A stretch of 46,535 nt of DNA from Armatimonadota bacterium (GTDB taxonomy: Bacteria > Armatimonadota > JADLDR01), in NCBI GenBank assembly GCA_020846535.1, contig JADLDR010000189.1, positions 1 to 46,535 on the forward strand, written 5' to 3'. Below the pieces are notes generated by a model that did not search any database, had not been told where the DNA came from, and saw only the letters and a list, made by a program, of their open reading frames with translations. Positions 31,867-40,222 of this stretch are shown here, piece by piece. Numbering within the stretch: the stretch's first letter is position 1; every line of letters begins with the position of its first letter. A program made the position numbers and the translations under genes.

Positions 31867-32586
31867 TCATCGATCCGTTAGCACAACTTGAGGGCCTTCA
31901 ACTCCTTTCAACAAATCCTGTAGATAGCTCAGGATGGCACTCTCCAGTTGGTTTTCCGTCAGAGCGGGCGTTTCCCTCAAACCGAGAAATTCAAGGATGA
32001 AGGGGTCTTTGACGATCTCTTGAGGGGAGTGGCGTTCGGAGCCGGAGCGGGCTTGCTCAAGCATGGCCTTTTGCCCTGAACTGAGAGCCAGACGTTCATA
32101 GAAGAGCGTGGTAATCTGGCGTTCGAGGGTGCGAGTAGACCACCCCTGTTCGGAAGCTTCGCGCTCGTAGAAAGCGCGGGCGTCGAGATTGTCCACCTTC
32201 AGCAGCAGACAATAGTGCGTCCAGGACAATTCTCCACGCAGTGCGTGGAGTTTTTCAGAATAGTCGATATGAAATTGCCGCATATACCAGAGGTTGTTTT
32301 TGCTAAATCCCCTCCCGAATTCCTCGGTAAGCCGCTGGGACAAGGATTCTATGAGCCGTTCGCCGTGCCCGGCGCGTTCCTGTCCCTGCTGCTCTTGGTT
32401 GGCAATCACCTGGCCGATGAGCCAGTAGGCTCGAACCATTTCGGCGTTGACACTTCGCGCCGCGCGGTGGCGGGTATCTACCAGAATCTGACGCACCTGC
32501 TGGTAGCAACTGTCGAACAAGGAATCCGAACGGCAACTCAGAATATAGTAGCCATCAAGGAACAGCGGTTGTCGGGGTTGCCGCAC
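31867..32586 (-). pseudogene. DUF1016 (YhcG-type) protein, lacking its nuclease domain
   Basis: 239 residues. The DUF1016 N-terminal domain is complete: 'SVNAEMVRAYWLIGQVIANQ', 'LTEEFGRGFSKNNLWYMRQF', 'ELSWTHYCLLLKVDNLDARA'. It reaches 'DPFILEFLGL' and 'ENQLESAILSYLQDLL', the entry of the PDDEXK nuclease domain, and then stops at 'EGPQVVLTDR'. About 130 residues, including the nuclease active site, are missing. The start (GTG 32586) is uncertain. It could encode a stand-alone binding domain, but truncation is more likely. Confidence 0.75.
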
Positions 32587-32630
32587 CGCTCGTGGCTTCT
32601 GGATTCATAGATGGGCAGGGGGTACGTGTC

Positions 32631-33782
32631 ATGCCGTCATCCATACCGGATCCTATGTTTGAAACCGCCTCCGTCTTTCCACCGGAGGCTCTGCACAATC
32701 ATGCCTCCTGCCTGGCCGAGTTGCCGGGCGGGGAACTGCTGGTCTGCTGGTATCGGGGATCGGGCGAGCGTTCCGCCGACGATGTGGCCGTGATGGGCGC
32801 GCGCCGGAAGCCCGGATCCCGGGGCTGGAGCAAGCCTTTTGTCCTTGCCGACACCCCGGATTATCCGGACTGCAATCCCTGCCTCTTCATGGATGCCCTC
32901 GGACGGCTGTGGCTGGTCTATGTCACCCTGCTCGCCAATGAATGGCATACCGCTCTGCTGAAATATCGCGTTACCCGCTGGTTCGGGACAGCCGGGCCGC
33001 CTCCCTGGGAAACCGGAGAGGTGCTGCATGTGACTCCCGGCGATACCTTTGTGGAGCGCGTCCGGGCGGATTGCGACGCTTCCGAGTCCGTCCTGGACTC
33101 ACTCCCGAGACATGAGCAAACCTCCCGGGACTATCTGGAGGCCCGACGCGCGCACGCCCAGGATAAGTTCTATCGCCGTCTCGGATGGATGCCCCGCGCG
33201 AAAGCCACCCTTCTCACGAACGGGCGTCTGGTGCTGCCGCTCTATTCCGACGGCTTCGATTTCTCCCTGATGGCCCTCAGCGATGACCACGGCGCGACAT
33301 GGCATTGCAGCCAGCCTCTGATCTCCTTCGGAGGGGTGCAGCCCAGTGTGGTGGAAAAACAGGACGGCACCCTGGTCGCCTATCTGCGCGACAACGGCCC
33401 CCCGCCCTACCGGGTCCTCCGCGCCGATTCGAGCGACCGGGGCGAAACGTGGAGCCCGGTGGCGGATACGGATATCCCCAACCCGGGATCCGGCCTGGAG
33501 GCGATTCGACTGACCGGCGGTCACTGGCTGCTCGTGTGCAACGATACGGAAAAGGGCCGGCACCGGCTGGCGGTGATGCTCTCGGAAGACGAAGGCAACA
33601 CCTGGCCCTATACCCGTTACCTGGAGCAGTTAGAGCCGGGGGATGGATCTTTCTCCTACCCTTCGGCTCTCCAGGCCCGGGACGGCACGGTACATGTCAG
33701 CTACAGCCACCATCGCGGAAGCGCGAAAACCATCCAGTGGGCCTGTTTTGAAGAAGCCTGGGTGCGCGGGGAAGGCGGGTAG
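32631..33782 (+). CDS. Sialidase-like beta-propeller (Asp-box) protein
   Basis: 383 residues of the BNR/sialidase superfamily. Three Asp boxes are visible: 'SDDHGATW', 'SSDRGETWSP' and 'SEDEGNTWPY'. 'GGVQPSVVEKQDGTLVAYLR' and 'YPSALQARDGTVHVSYSHHR' are also typical propeller blades. No signal peptide is seen, so it may act in the cytoplasm or on small substrates; many relatives are annotated as exo-alpha-sialidase without proof. The start is set at ATG 32631 because aggggg lies 8 bases upstream; ATG 32610 is in frame but lacks a site. It is followed 89 bp later by the URO-D-like gene. Confidence 0.85.
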   Translation: MPSSIPDPMFETASVFPPEALHNHASCLAELPGGELLVCWYRGSGERSADDVAVMGARRKPGSRGWSKPFVLADTPDYPDCNPCLFMDALGRLWLVYVTLLANEWHTALLKYRVTRWFGTAGPPPWETGEVLHVTPGDTFVERVRADCDASESVLDSLPRHEQTSRDYLEARRAHAQDKFYRRLGWMPRAKATLLTNGRLVLPLYSDGFDFSLMALSDDHGATWHCSQPLISFGGVQPSVVEKQDGTLVAYLRDNGPPPYRVLRADSSDRGETWSPVADTDIPNPGSGLEAIRLTGGHWLLVCNDTEKGRHRLAVMLSEDEGNTWPYTRYLEQLEPGDGSFSYPSALQARDGTVHVSYSHHRGSAKTIQWACFEEAWVRGEGG

Positions 33783-33871
33783 CAGTCCTGCGCCATTCGC
33801 CCTTGAACAGAGCGTCGGATATGGAGCGTTCTTCAGGCGCAGCGAGTTCTGTCCCCGGAAAGGATTTCGGA

Positions 33872-34969
33872 ATGAAGGCGAGGATGCTCTTTCGTAGAGT
33901 GATGGACTACCAGGCTGTCGACCGCCTGCCTCTGGTGGCGTTCGAGCCCTATGAAACGGCGGGCCTGGACCGCTGGCGGTCGGAGGGCCTTCCGGTCGGC
34001 GTCTCGCCCCAGGACGCCCTCGGGATGGATGCGATCCTCGGCGTACCCGTTGATCTGGGCCCCCTCCCCGCGTTCGAAAGGCACACGCTCTGGCAGGATA
34101 GCACCGGCTGGGCCGAGATCGACAGCATGGGAGCCACTGTCTACCGCCGCCGCGAAGCCCCTGCCATGTATTACGGTTACATCGATCACCCAGTCAAAGG
34201 CTGGGAGGACTGGGCCCGCTACCGGGAGCGATATCGCCCGGACGCCGCAGGACGCCTCCCGGCAAGCCTGGAGACACTCGCTGCGGAACTGAATGCCTCC
34301 GATATGCCGGTCGGCCTGCACCTTTTTCCGTTCTTCTTCCGGACAGGCTTCTACCTGATGGGGATGGAGCGGTTCCTGACAGCCTTTCACGATATGCCCG
34401 ACCTGCTCCACGATATGTTCGAACGCCTTGCCTGCGTCGCCCTGGCTGTTATCCGGGCCGTGCTGGCCAATGTGCGGCTCGACTTCGTGACCTTCGCCGA
34501 GGATCTGGCCTACCGGGGCGGGCCGCATATCTCCCCGAAAACCTACGCCGCCTTCTGGCTGCCCTACCAGCAGCCCATCGTGGAGGAACTGCGCCGGCAC
34601 GGCGTGCCGCTTATCTGCCTGTGGTCGTCCGGAAACATCGATGCCCTCTTGCCGCTGCTTCTGGAATCCGGCTTCAACTGCACGTGGCCGGTGGAGCGTG
34701 CCGCCGGCATGGACCCTGTGGCCCTGAGGCGGCGCTACGGCCGGGACCTTCGCCTAGGCGGGGGTATTGATAAGGCGGCGCTGATCGCCTGGCCGGAGGC
34801 CATCGACCGGGAACTCGGCCATCTGGCTCCCGCCATCGCCGATGGAGGCTATGTGCCCGCTATCGATGATATGGTCCCCCCTGAAGCGCCGTGGTGCCAC
34901 TACCGCTACTGTATCGAGGCGCTCCGGAAGATCCGGCCCTCTTTCCCGACGCAAGAAACGCCGTTATGA
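33872..34969 (+). CDS. Uroporphyrinogen-decarboxylase-like (URO-D superfamily) protein
   Basis: 365 residues. 'MKARMLFRRVMDYQAVDRLP' opens the protein and is typical of these non-heme URO-D-like proteins, and 'FVTFAEDLAYRGGPHISPKT' and 'LRLGGGIDKAALI' follow. Relatives include methyl-transferase-like proteins; the actual substrate is unknown, and no heme genes are near. Start ATG 33872 has ggaaagga before it. It is adjacent to the sialidase-like gene on the same strand. Its 3' end overlaps the convergent membrane-protein gene by 6 bases. It is the intact counterpart of the broken gene at 452-1682. Confidence 0.9.
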   Translation: MKARMLFRRVMDYQAVDRLPLVAFEPYETAGLDRWRSEGLPVGVSPQDALGMDAILGVPVDLGPLPAFERHTLWQDSTGWAEIDSMGATVYRRREAPAMYYGYIDHPVKGWEDWARYRERYRPDAAGRLPASLETLAAELNASDMPVGLHLFPFFFRTGFYLMGMERFLTAFHDMPDLLHDMFERLACVALAVIRAVLANVRLDFVTFAEDLAYRGGPHISPKTYAAFWLPYQQPIVEELRRHGVPLICLWSSGNIDALLPLLLESGFNCTWPVERAAGMDPVALRRRYGRDLRLGGGIDKAALIAWPEAIDRELGHLAPAIADGGYVPAIDDMVPPEAPWCHYRYCIEALRKIRPSFPTQETPL

Positions 34970-36523
34970 CTGCGCCGGGGCGCTTGCTTTCGGAACGATA
35001 GCTTTCTCTCTTCTCACGAACACCGCGGCAATCGTATCCTGGTAGGCGGACCGCCAGTTTCGCGAAGCCGAGAGGGCTTTGTAGAGGCCCCCTTTGACAT
35101 CCACCAGGGCGAAGCGCACTCCGTAGCGGTCCAGGGCCTGCTGCCAGCCGGGGTGGGTATTGTGGATGCGGTAGTAGGCGTCGAAGGCCGGGCCGAAATA
35201 GACCTCGGCGCGGCCATCCATGAAGACCTTGCGGCGGGGGTAGAAGCGCCAGATGAGGTAGCCGCCCCACTTGTATTCGTTATACATCGGCCCCTCCAGA
35301 CGGCGGGCCTCGATGAAGCGGCAGGCGGCCTCGGGAAAGGCCGAGCGCCGGATCGTGGTTTCGAACCAGTTCTGCCCGAACAGGGTTTTGGCCTGGCCTA
35401 TGGCTCCGCCGGAGAGGAAGGACGCCACCAGGAGGGCCAGAGGGATCGCATAACGCCGGACGGGCTGGCGCAGGGAATGGAGAGCGGCCCGTTCCAGGAC
35501 ATCGGCCAGGTGAGGCGCGATGAGGACGGCTGCCATCAGGGAGAAGAGAGGGGCATTTCGGAAAAACATCAGGGCCGCATGAAGGAAACAGGCCAGCAGC
35601 CACAACGCGACCGGTGGCTTCGGACGGCGGGAAAGCGCCAGGCAGACAAGGGCGAGGATAAGAATCGCCTCGAACGGGCGGGCGTAGGACTCATGGAAGT
35701 TGGGAGAAAACCACTCCACCACAAAGCCCATGACCGTTTCATGGCCCATCAGCCGAAACGGATAGAGGTAGAGATGGTAGCCGTTCGGGTTTGCCAGCCC
35801 TGCCAGCAGGGAAAGCCCTAAAACGCTCCACAGGGACGGAAGCCGACCGGGCCGCGGGCGGCCTTTCCGAAGGAGCGCCGCCGATTCCCAGAAAGCAAAG
35901 GAAGCGATCAAAAAGAGCCCCAGGTGGAAGCCCGCATGAAGATTCGCCCAGACAAGGGTCGTCAAGGGCAGCGCCCACAGGTGCCTGCCGCCGGGCCGGA
36001 GGAGGAAAGACAGGAAAACGACCGTTCCCAGATAGGAAACCAGTTGGGGCCGGATATCGAAAAAGGGCCGGGCGGCATAGGCGGCCAAAAGGGACAGCCC
36101 CAGAGAGGCCCAGAGATGGCCCGATTCCCGGTAGCACGCCCGCAGGAGCGTCCCGAAGATGAAGGTGATCATCAGGGTCTTCCAGACGACCAGCCATTGC
36201 GGGGACAGGCTGTAGAGGAACGAGAAAAGGACTTCGGTAAGCCATTCCTGCGCCACCCAGGGCCTGCCTGCGGCGGTGTGGGAGTAGAGGTCGGCATAAG
36301 GGACGGCGCAGAAGGCCCGGATGATCTCCCCGGTCTTCAGTTGCCACCAGAGATCGACCCCGGAAACGGTGTGAATCGCTCCCATCGCCGCCACGAAAGC
36401 GAGGAAGGAGATCGACAGCAGGGCTATCAGCCATAACGGCAGCCGGGCTGGCGCTCCCTCATCGCTCGGTTCCTGCGGGGAGGAATCGCTCTCTTCCGGG
36501 CGCTCCCCGTCCGGATCTACCAT
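34964..36523 (-). CDS. Multi-pass membrane protein, glycosyltransferase-39-like architecture
   Basis: 519 residues, about ten membrane segments, then a soluble C-terminus with 'NEYKWGGYLIWRFYPRRKVF' and 'MDGRAEVYFG', a motif shared by large predicted membrane proteins in several phyla. An early 'VDLWWQLKTGEII' loop with acidic and aromatic residues recalls membrane glycosyltransferases, but no catalytic assignment is possible. The start is ATG 36523, which overlaps the stop of the toroid gene (TAG 36519-36517), so translation is coupled. A longer in-frame extension would be antisense-like and has no homology. Confidence 0.75.
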   Translation of the reverse strand: MVDPDGERPEESDSSPQEPSDEGAPARLPLWLIALLSISFLAFVAAMGAIHTVSGVDLWWQLKTGEIIRAFCAVPYADLYSHTAAGRPWVAQEWLTEVLFSFLYSLSPQWLVVWKTLMITFIFGTLLRACYRESGHLWASLGLSLLAAYAARPFFDIRPQLVSYLGTVVFLSFLLRPGGRHLWALPLTTLVWANLHAGFHLGLFLIASFAFWESAALLRKGRPRPGRLPSLWSVLGLSLLAGLANPNGYHLYLYPFRLMGHETVMGFVVEWFSPNFHESYARPFEAILILALVCLALSRRPKPPVALWLLACFLHAALMFFRNAPLFSLMAAVLIAPHLADVLERAALHSLRQPVRRYAIPLALLVASFLSGGAIGQAKTLFGQNWFETTIRRSAFPEAACRFIEARRLEGPMYNEYKWGGYLIWRFYPRRKVFMDGRAEVYFGPAFDAYYRIHNTHPGWQQALDRYGVRFALVDVKGGLYKALSASRNWRSAYQDTIAAVFVRREKAIVPKASAPAQS

Positions 36524-37617
36524 GCGGTTTGCAGGGCCATCAGGGCGTAGGAGGTGACCAGCACCGGGTCGTTCTCCCACCAGCGAGGGGTGTCGTTCAC
36601 CCAGAAGCCCTCCGGCTTTTGCATGGAGAGCAGTTTCTTCGTCAGGTCGCGATACCAGTTGTGCCTGATCCCGCTGGCATCGATCACCACCGGCTGGCCG
36701 TAGGCGGTGAAGGTTTTGGAAAGCGTGTGGTAGTAGTAATAAAGGCCCTCTTTGCCGTTCTCCATCCCGGCGTTTTCCTCCAGGGTGTAGTTCCGGCTGA
36801 TCCATTTGACCGCCGCCCGGACGCGGGGATCGTTCCTATCCACATCGACATAGATCATGCTGAGCAGCCCGGCGTAGGTCATGCTGGCATAGGAGCGCCG
36901 CTCCCCGGCCTTGCTTTCCGCAGGAGAGTAGATGAATCCCCCGTCATCGCCCGCCCAGGATTGGTCGTTGGTTTCTTTCAGGTTCTGGCAGCGGGAGACG
37001 AAGCGGATGGCCCGCTCCCACACCGGGGAGGACTTGGGGACTCCCGTTTCCTTCAGGGCGGTCAGGGCCATTTGCAGGTTGGAGAGGTCCGGGTTTTTGT
37101 TCTGGTCTCCGCCGTAGCTGATCCCTCCGTAGTTCATATCGGAAGGCGAGTGGCCGTTGGCCTCCACCAATTGCTGGCCCATCAGATACCGCTGGCCTTT
37201 CCGGATGAGGGCCTGATAAGCCGGGTTGCGGGTGGCTTTCAGGGCCATCAGGCAGATGGCGGTATTGTAGGTCGGCAGGTCTCTGGAGTAGATCGCGCCG
37301 CCGGGCTTCGCCTGCTTTACGATATAGCGGACGGCCTTCGCCACCGCGGGGCTGCTTTTTTCGGTGTACCGCTCCGGCCCGCGCATCAAAGCGGTGGCGG
37401 CCAGAGCCGTAATCGCCGGGTACTGCCGCCAGGACCCGCCCTGCTCCTGCTGGCCGATGAGCCACCGGGAAGCCTTCTTCATGGCGGTCAAGGCCGCCTT
37501 CCGCTCCGGGGCCGACAGCCGATTCCTCCCCGAAGCCGCTCCTGCCGGCAGAGGAGCCAGCAGGCTGGCCGCAAGCCACAGGCCGATTCCGAAGCAAAGA
37601 GTGCGCCAACGCATCAT
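36517..37617 (-). CDS. Secreted prenyltransferase/squalene-cyclase-like alpha-toroid protein
   Basis: 366 residues. A signal peptide (LCFGIGLWLAASLLAPLPAG) precedes repeated alpha-hairpins with the QW-like spacing of (alpha/alpha)6 barrels: 'ITALAATALM', 'YNTAICLMALKAT', 'SYASMTYAGLLSMIYVD', 'VLVTSYALMALQTAW'. 'GKEGLYYYYHTLSKTF' is typical of the subgroup. No DxDD or QxxDGSW motif is seen, so it is unlikely to be a squalene cyclase; export also argues for a binding or polysaccharide role. Start ATG 37617 (or 37614) has a weak site. Confidence 0.8.
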   Translation of the reverse strand: MMRWRTLCFGIGLWLAASLLAPLPAGAASGRNRLSAPERKAALTAMKKASRWLIGQQEQGGSWRQYPAITALAATALMRGPERYTEKSSPAVAKAVRYIVKQAKPGGAIYSRDLPTYNTAICLMALKATRNPAYQALIRKGQRYLMGQQLVEANGHSPSDMNYGGISYGGDQNKNPDLSNLQMALTALKETGVPKSSPVWERAIRFVSRCQNLKETNDQSWAGDDGGFIYSPAESKAGERRSYASMTYAGLLSMIYVDVDRNDPRVRAAVKWISRNYTLEENAGMENGKEGLYYYYHTLSKTFTAYGQPVVIDASGIRHNWYRDLTKKLLSMQKPEGFWVNDTPRWWENDPVLVTSYALMALQTAW

Positions 37618-37688
37618 AGACTGTTGCAGGCGTTTTGGGAAACGCCTACCCCTCCTTTCAAAAAAAGTATACTCCCGAAAAACCGCTC

Positions 37689-38516
37689 TTATGTTCCGCC
37701 CCTACCCTTCAAACTCCTGCAAGCAAGCCCATGAAGAAGCAGGGAAGCGGCCAGATAGCTGAAGAAAACGCTGGCCCAGGTGGGATAGTCGAAGCGGTAC
37801 ATGCCGATAGGGCTGATATCATAGCGGTAGAGAAATGTGCCCCGGATAGGGTCATCGCCCAGCACCCAGAGAAGGGCGACGGCCGGGTTCATATGCTGGG
37901 CCACATCGATGATCGGAGCCGGATTCCCGGAAAAATGCATCAGCGGTCCCAGCCAGACGACCGCAGACCAGAGGGCCAGAACGATCATCTCCGCTGCTGC
38001 GACCGCCCGGCTTGCGCTGCGAAGCCACACGCCGCACAGCCCTCCCAGGCTCCCGAACGCCGTCAGATAGGCGCACAGGATAGAGGCGAACACCCACGGG
38101 CTGAAGAGCGGCCAGGGCTGCAATCCGGAAATGGCAACAGAACATACAAAACCGAGCGGCACCAGCAGCGCCATCGGCAAAACGGCGACAGCGACCCGTC
38201 CGGCCAGAATGCGCCCGACGGAAAGCTGCGTGACCAGGAGAGATTCGATATGGCGGCGATCCCACTCAGAAGCCATCCCCGCGGCAGCCAGCGCGGGCGT
38301 TCCGAAGGAAATAAGATAAACATGCCAAAGGATCAATTTCCTGGCCCAGTCCCTTAAAAGCGCCGTCTCCACCGGCAGGTAGGCAGCCCCCTTCCAGGCC
38401 AACAAAAGAAGCAGCAAATAGACCAGGCCGCCCGCCCTCAGCATCTTCCCCCTCCTCCCCCGCCGCCAGAGCCTGCCGGACAGGGTGAGGAAAGGGTTGT
38501 CCAATGGAAAAATCAC
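37689..38516 (-). CDS. ABC-2-type transporter permease-like membrane protein
   Basis: 275 residues with six hydrophobic segments in the ABC-2 permease layout, including 'AGGLVYLLLLLLAWKGAAYL', then 'ASEWDRRHIESLLVTQLSVG', the cytoplasmic loop typical of such permeases, then 'AVAVLPMALLVPLGFVCSVA'. The start is GTG 38516, one base after the xylB stop. No ATPase gene adjoins it, so the partner must be elsewhere. Confidence 0.7.
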   Translation of the reverse strand: MIFPLDNPFLTLSGRLWRRGRRGKMLRAGGLVYLLLLLLAWKGAAYLPVETALLRDWARKLILWHVYLISFGTPALAAAGMASEWDRRHIESLLVTQLSVGRILAGRVAVAVLPMALLVPLGFVCSVAISGLQPWPLFSPWVFASILCAYLTAFGSLGGLCGVWLRSASRAVAAAEMIVLALWSAVVWLGPLMHFSGNPAPIIDVAQHMNPAVALLWVLGDDPIRGTFLYRYDISPIGMYRFDYPTWASVFFSYLAASLLLHGLACRSLKGRGGT

Positions 38517-40055
38517 TCACACATGCCTCTCTACCGCGCGCTGGACTTCCGCAAAATGCGGTTTCAGAGAGCCGTAAAGGGCGCTGTAGATGGGGTAAAA
38601 GTCGTTATACACCGCTGTAATGGCCGGGACGGGCGGGGTCTTGGTGACGACCTGAATGGCCGCATCGCAGGCTTCCTCCACGCTGGCGTACAGGCCGGTT
38701 CCGACCGCGGCCAGGAGCGCCACCCCGAAGGCGGGGCCTTCATCGGCATTGATGGTCACATGGGTCTGGCCGGTGATATCGGCCTGCATCTGTCGCCAAA
38801 AAGGACTGCGCGCTCCGCCGCCTGAGGCCCGCACCTGGGAGACGGGAACGCTCATCTCTTTGAATATCTCGAAGGAGTCGCGCATGGCATAGGCAGCGCC
38901 CTCCATAACCGAGCGGGCCGTGTGCGCCCGGCTGTGCCGGAGCGTGAGGCCGAAGAAAACACCCCGGGCATAGGGATCCGCGTGGGGCGTTCGCTCTCCG
39001 GTCAGGTAGGGGAGGAAGATGAGGCCCTCGCTACCTGCCGGAGCCTGGGCCGCTTCCATGGCGATGATCTCGTAGGGATCTCTGCCCGCAGCCTTCCCGA
39101 CGGCGGTTTCCATCTCGCTCAGGGTATCCCGATACCAGCGCAGAGAGCCGCCTGCCGACAGGACGACACCCATCACATGCCACTTGCCCGGCACGGCATG
39201 GCAGAAGGTGTGCACCCTCAGTCCGGGATCGAAAACCGGCTCATCGGCGAAGGCGAACACCACCCCGGAGGTTCCCATGGTAGAGGATACCACCCCTGTC
39301 CGCACGATCCCGTTCCCCACCGCACCCGCGGCCTGGTCGCCGCCGCCGCCTACTACAGGGGTTCCTTCCGGGAGGCCCGTCTCGGCGGCCACCGCCCGGC
39401 TGATTTTACCGCTGATCTCGAAGGACTCGTAGGACGCGGGCATCCATTCTTTCGGGATCCCGCACCCGTCCAGCATCACATCCGACCACCGGCGGCGGCG
39501 CACATCGAACAGGGCCGTTCCGGAGGCGTCGGAAACCTCGGTGGCGTACTCCCCGGTCAGGCGGAAGCGGACGTAATCCTTGGGCAGTAGCACCTTGCGG
39601 AGCTGCCCGAAGTTCTCCGGCTCGTTGTCCCGGAGCCAGACGATCTTTCCGGCGGTGAAACCGGTCAGCACGGGATTCAGGACCGCCGCCACCACCCGGT
39701 CTTTGCCCACCTTTTCGGTGATCCAGGCGCATTGGTCAGCGGTTCGCTGGTCGCACCAGAGGAGGGCCGGGCGAATTACCCGGTCGTCTTTATCCAGAAA
39801 GACGCTGCCGTGCATCTGACCGGACAGCCCCACCCCTTTGATCTCGGCAGGGCGGATGCCGGATTTGCTCAGCACTTCGGCGACCGTCGTTTTGGCCGCC
39901 TGCCACCAGTCCTCCGGGTCCTGCTCGGCCCACCCGGGCCGGGGGGTGTAGAGAGGGTACTCCTGGGTGGCGCTGGCAAGCACCCCGCCAGCCTCATCGA
40001 TGAGAAGGGTCTTCGTGCCGGAAGTCCCGACATCGATCCCGATCAGCGCGCTCAT
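38517..40055 (-). CDS. xylB: Xylulokinase
   Basis: 512 residues, FGGY-family kinase converting D-xylulose to xylulose 5-phosphate. '[20 protein letters not shown]' and '[15 protein letters not shown]' and '[15 protein letters not shown]' are diagnostic. The ATP-site '[16 protein letters not shown]' holds the catalytic-type aspartate, followed by '[15 protein letters not shown]'. Shine-Dalgarno ggagg and a promoter at 40091-40120. No xylA or xylose transporter is in the window. An ABC-2-type permease gene begins at its stop codon. Confidence 0.95.
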   Translation of the reverse strand: MSALIGIDVGTSGTKTLLIDEAGGVLASATQEYPLYTPRPGWAEQDPEDWWQAAKTTVAEVLSKSGIRPAEIKGVGLSGQMHGSVFLDKDDRVIRPALLWCDQRTADQCAWITEKVGKDRVVAAVLNPVLTGFTAGKIVWLRDNEPENFGQLRKVLLPKDYVRFRLTGEYATEVSDASGTALFDVRRRRWSDVMLDGCGIPKEWMPASYESFEISGKISRAVAAETGLPEGTPVVGGGGDQAAGAVGNGIVRTGVVSSTMGTSGVVFAFADEPVFDPGLRVHTFCHAVPGKWHVMGVVLSAGGSLRWYRDTLSEMETAVGKAAGRDPYEIIAMEAAQAPAGSEGLIFLPYLTGERTPHADPYARGVFFGLTLRHSRAHTARSVMEGAAYAMRDSFEIFKEMSVPVSQVRASGGGARSPFWRQMQADITGQTHVTINADEGPAFGVALLAAVGTGLYASVEEACDAAIQVVTKTPPVPAITAVYNDFYPIYSALYGSLKPHFAEVQRAVERHV

Positions 40056-40090
40056 GTTGCAAGCCTCCTTTGGGTTATCGAACTGCCTCT

Positions 40091-40120
40091 ATCATATATG
40101 TTCCGGCAGGAGTTTGTCAA
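40091..40120 (-). promoter_or_regulatory. Sigma-70-like promoter of xylB
   Basis: TTGACA (40120-40115), 18-bp spacer, TATGAT (40096-40091) on the minus strand. It lies back to back with the promoter at 40159-40188. Confidence 0.6.
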
Positions 40121-40158
40121 GATGGGAAATGAACGGCGAGGCCAGCCCTCTCCCCTGT

Positions 40159-40188
40159 TTGACACCCTCCCCTGCCGGAAAGTATAAT
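40159..40188 (+). promoter_or_regulatory. Sigma-70-like promoter of the SpoIIE-type phosphatase gene
   Basis: TTGACA (40159-40164), 18-bp spacer, TATAAT (40183-40188): both boxes are consensus. Confidence 0.75.
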
Positions 40189-40222
40189 GCTTATGAAGGG
40201 ATCAACGGACGGAGGCGACAAA

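Noticed and set aside
36524..36805. N-terminal extension of the membrane-protein gene at 34964
   Set aside because: It would be encoded entirely within the toroid gene in another frame, with no homology; the coupled ATG at 36523 is better.
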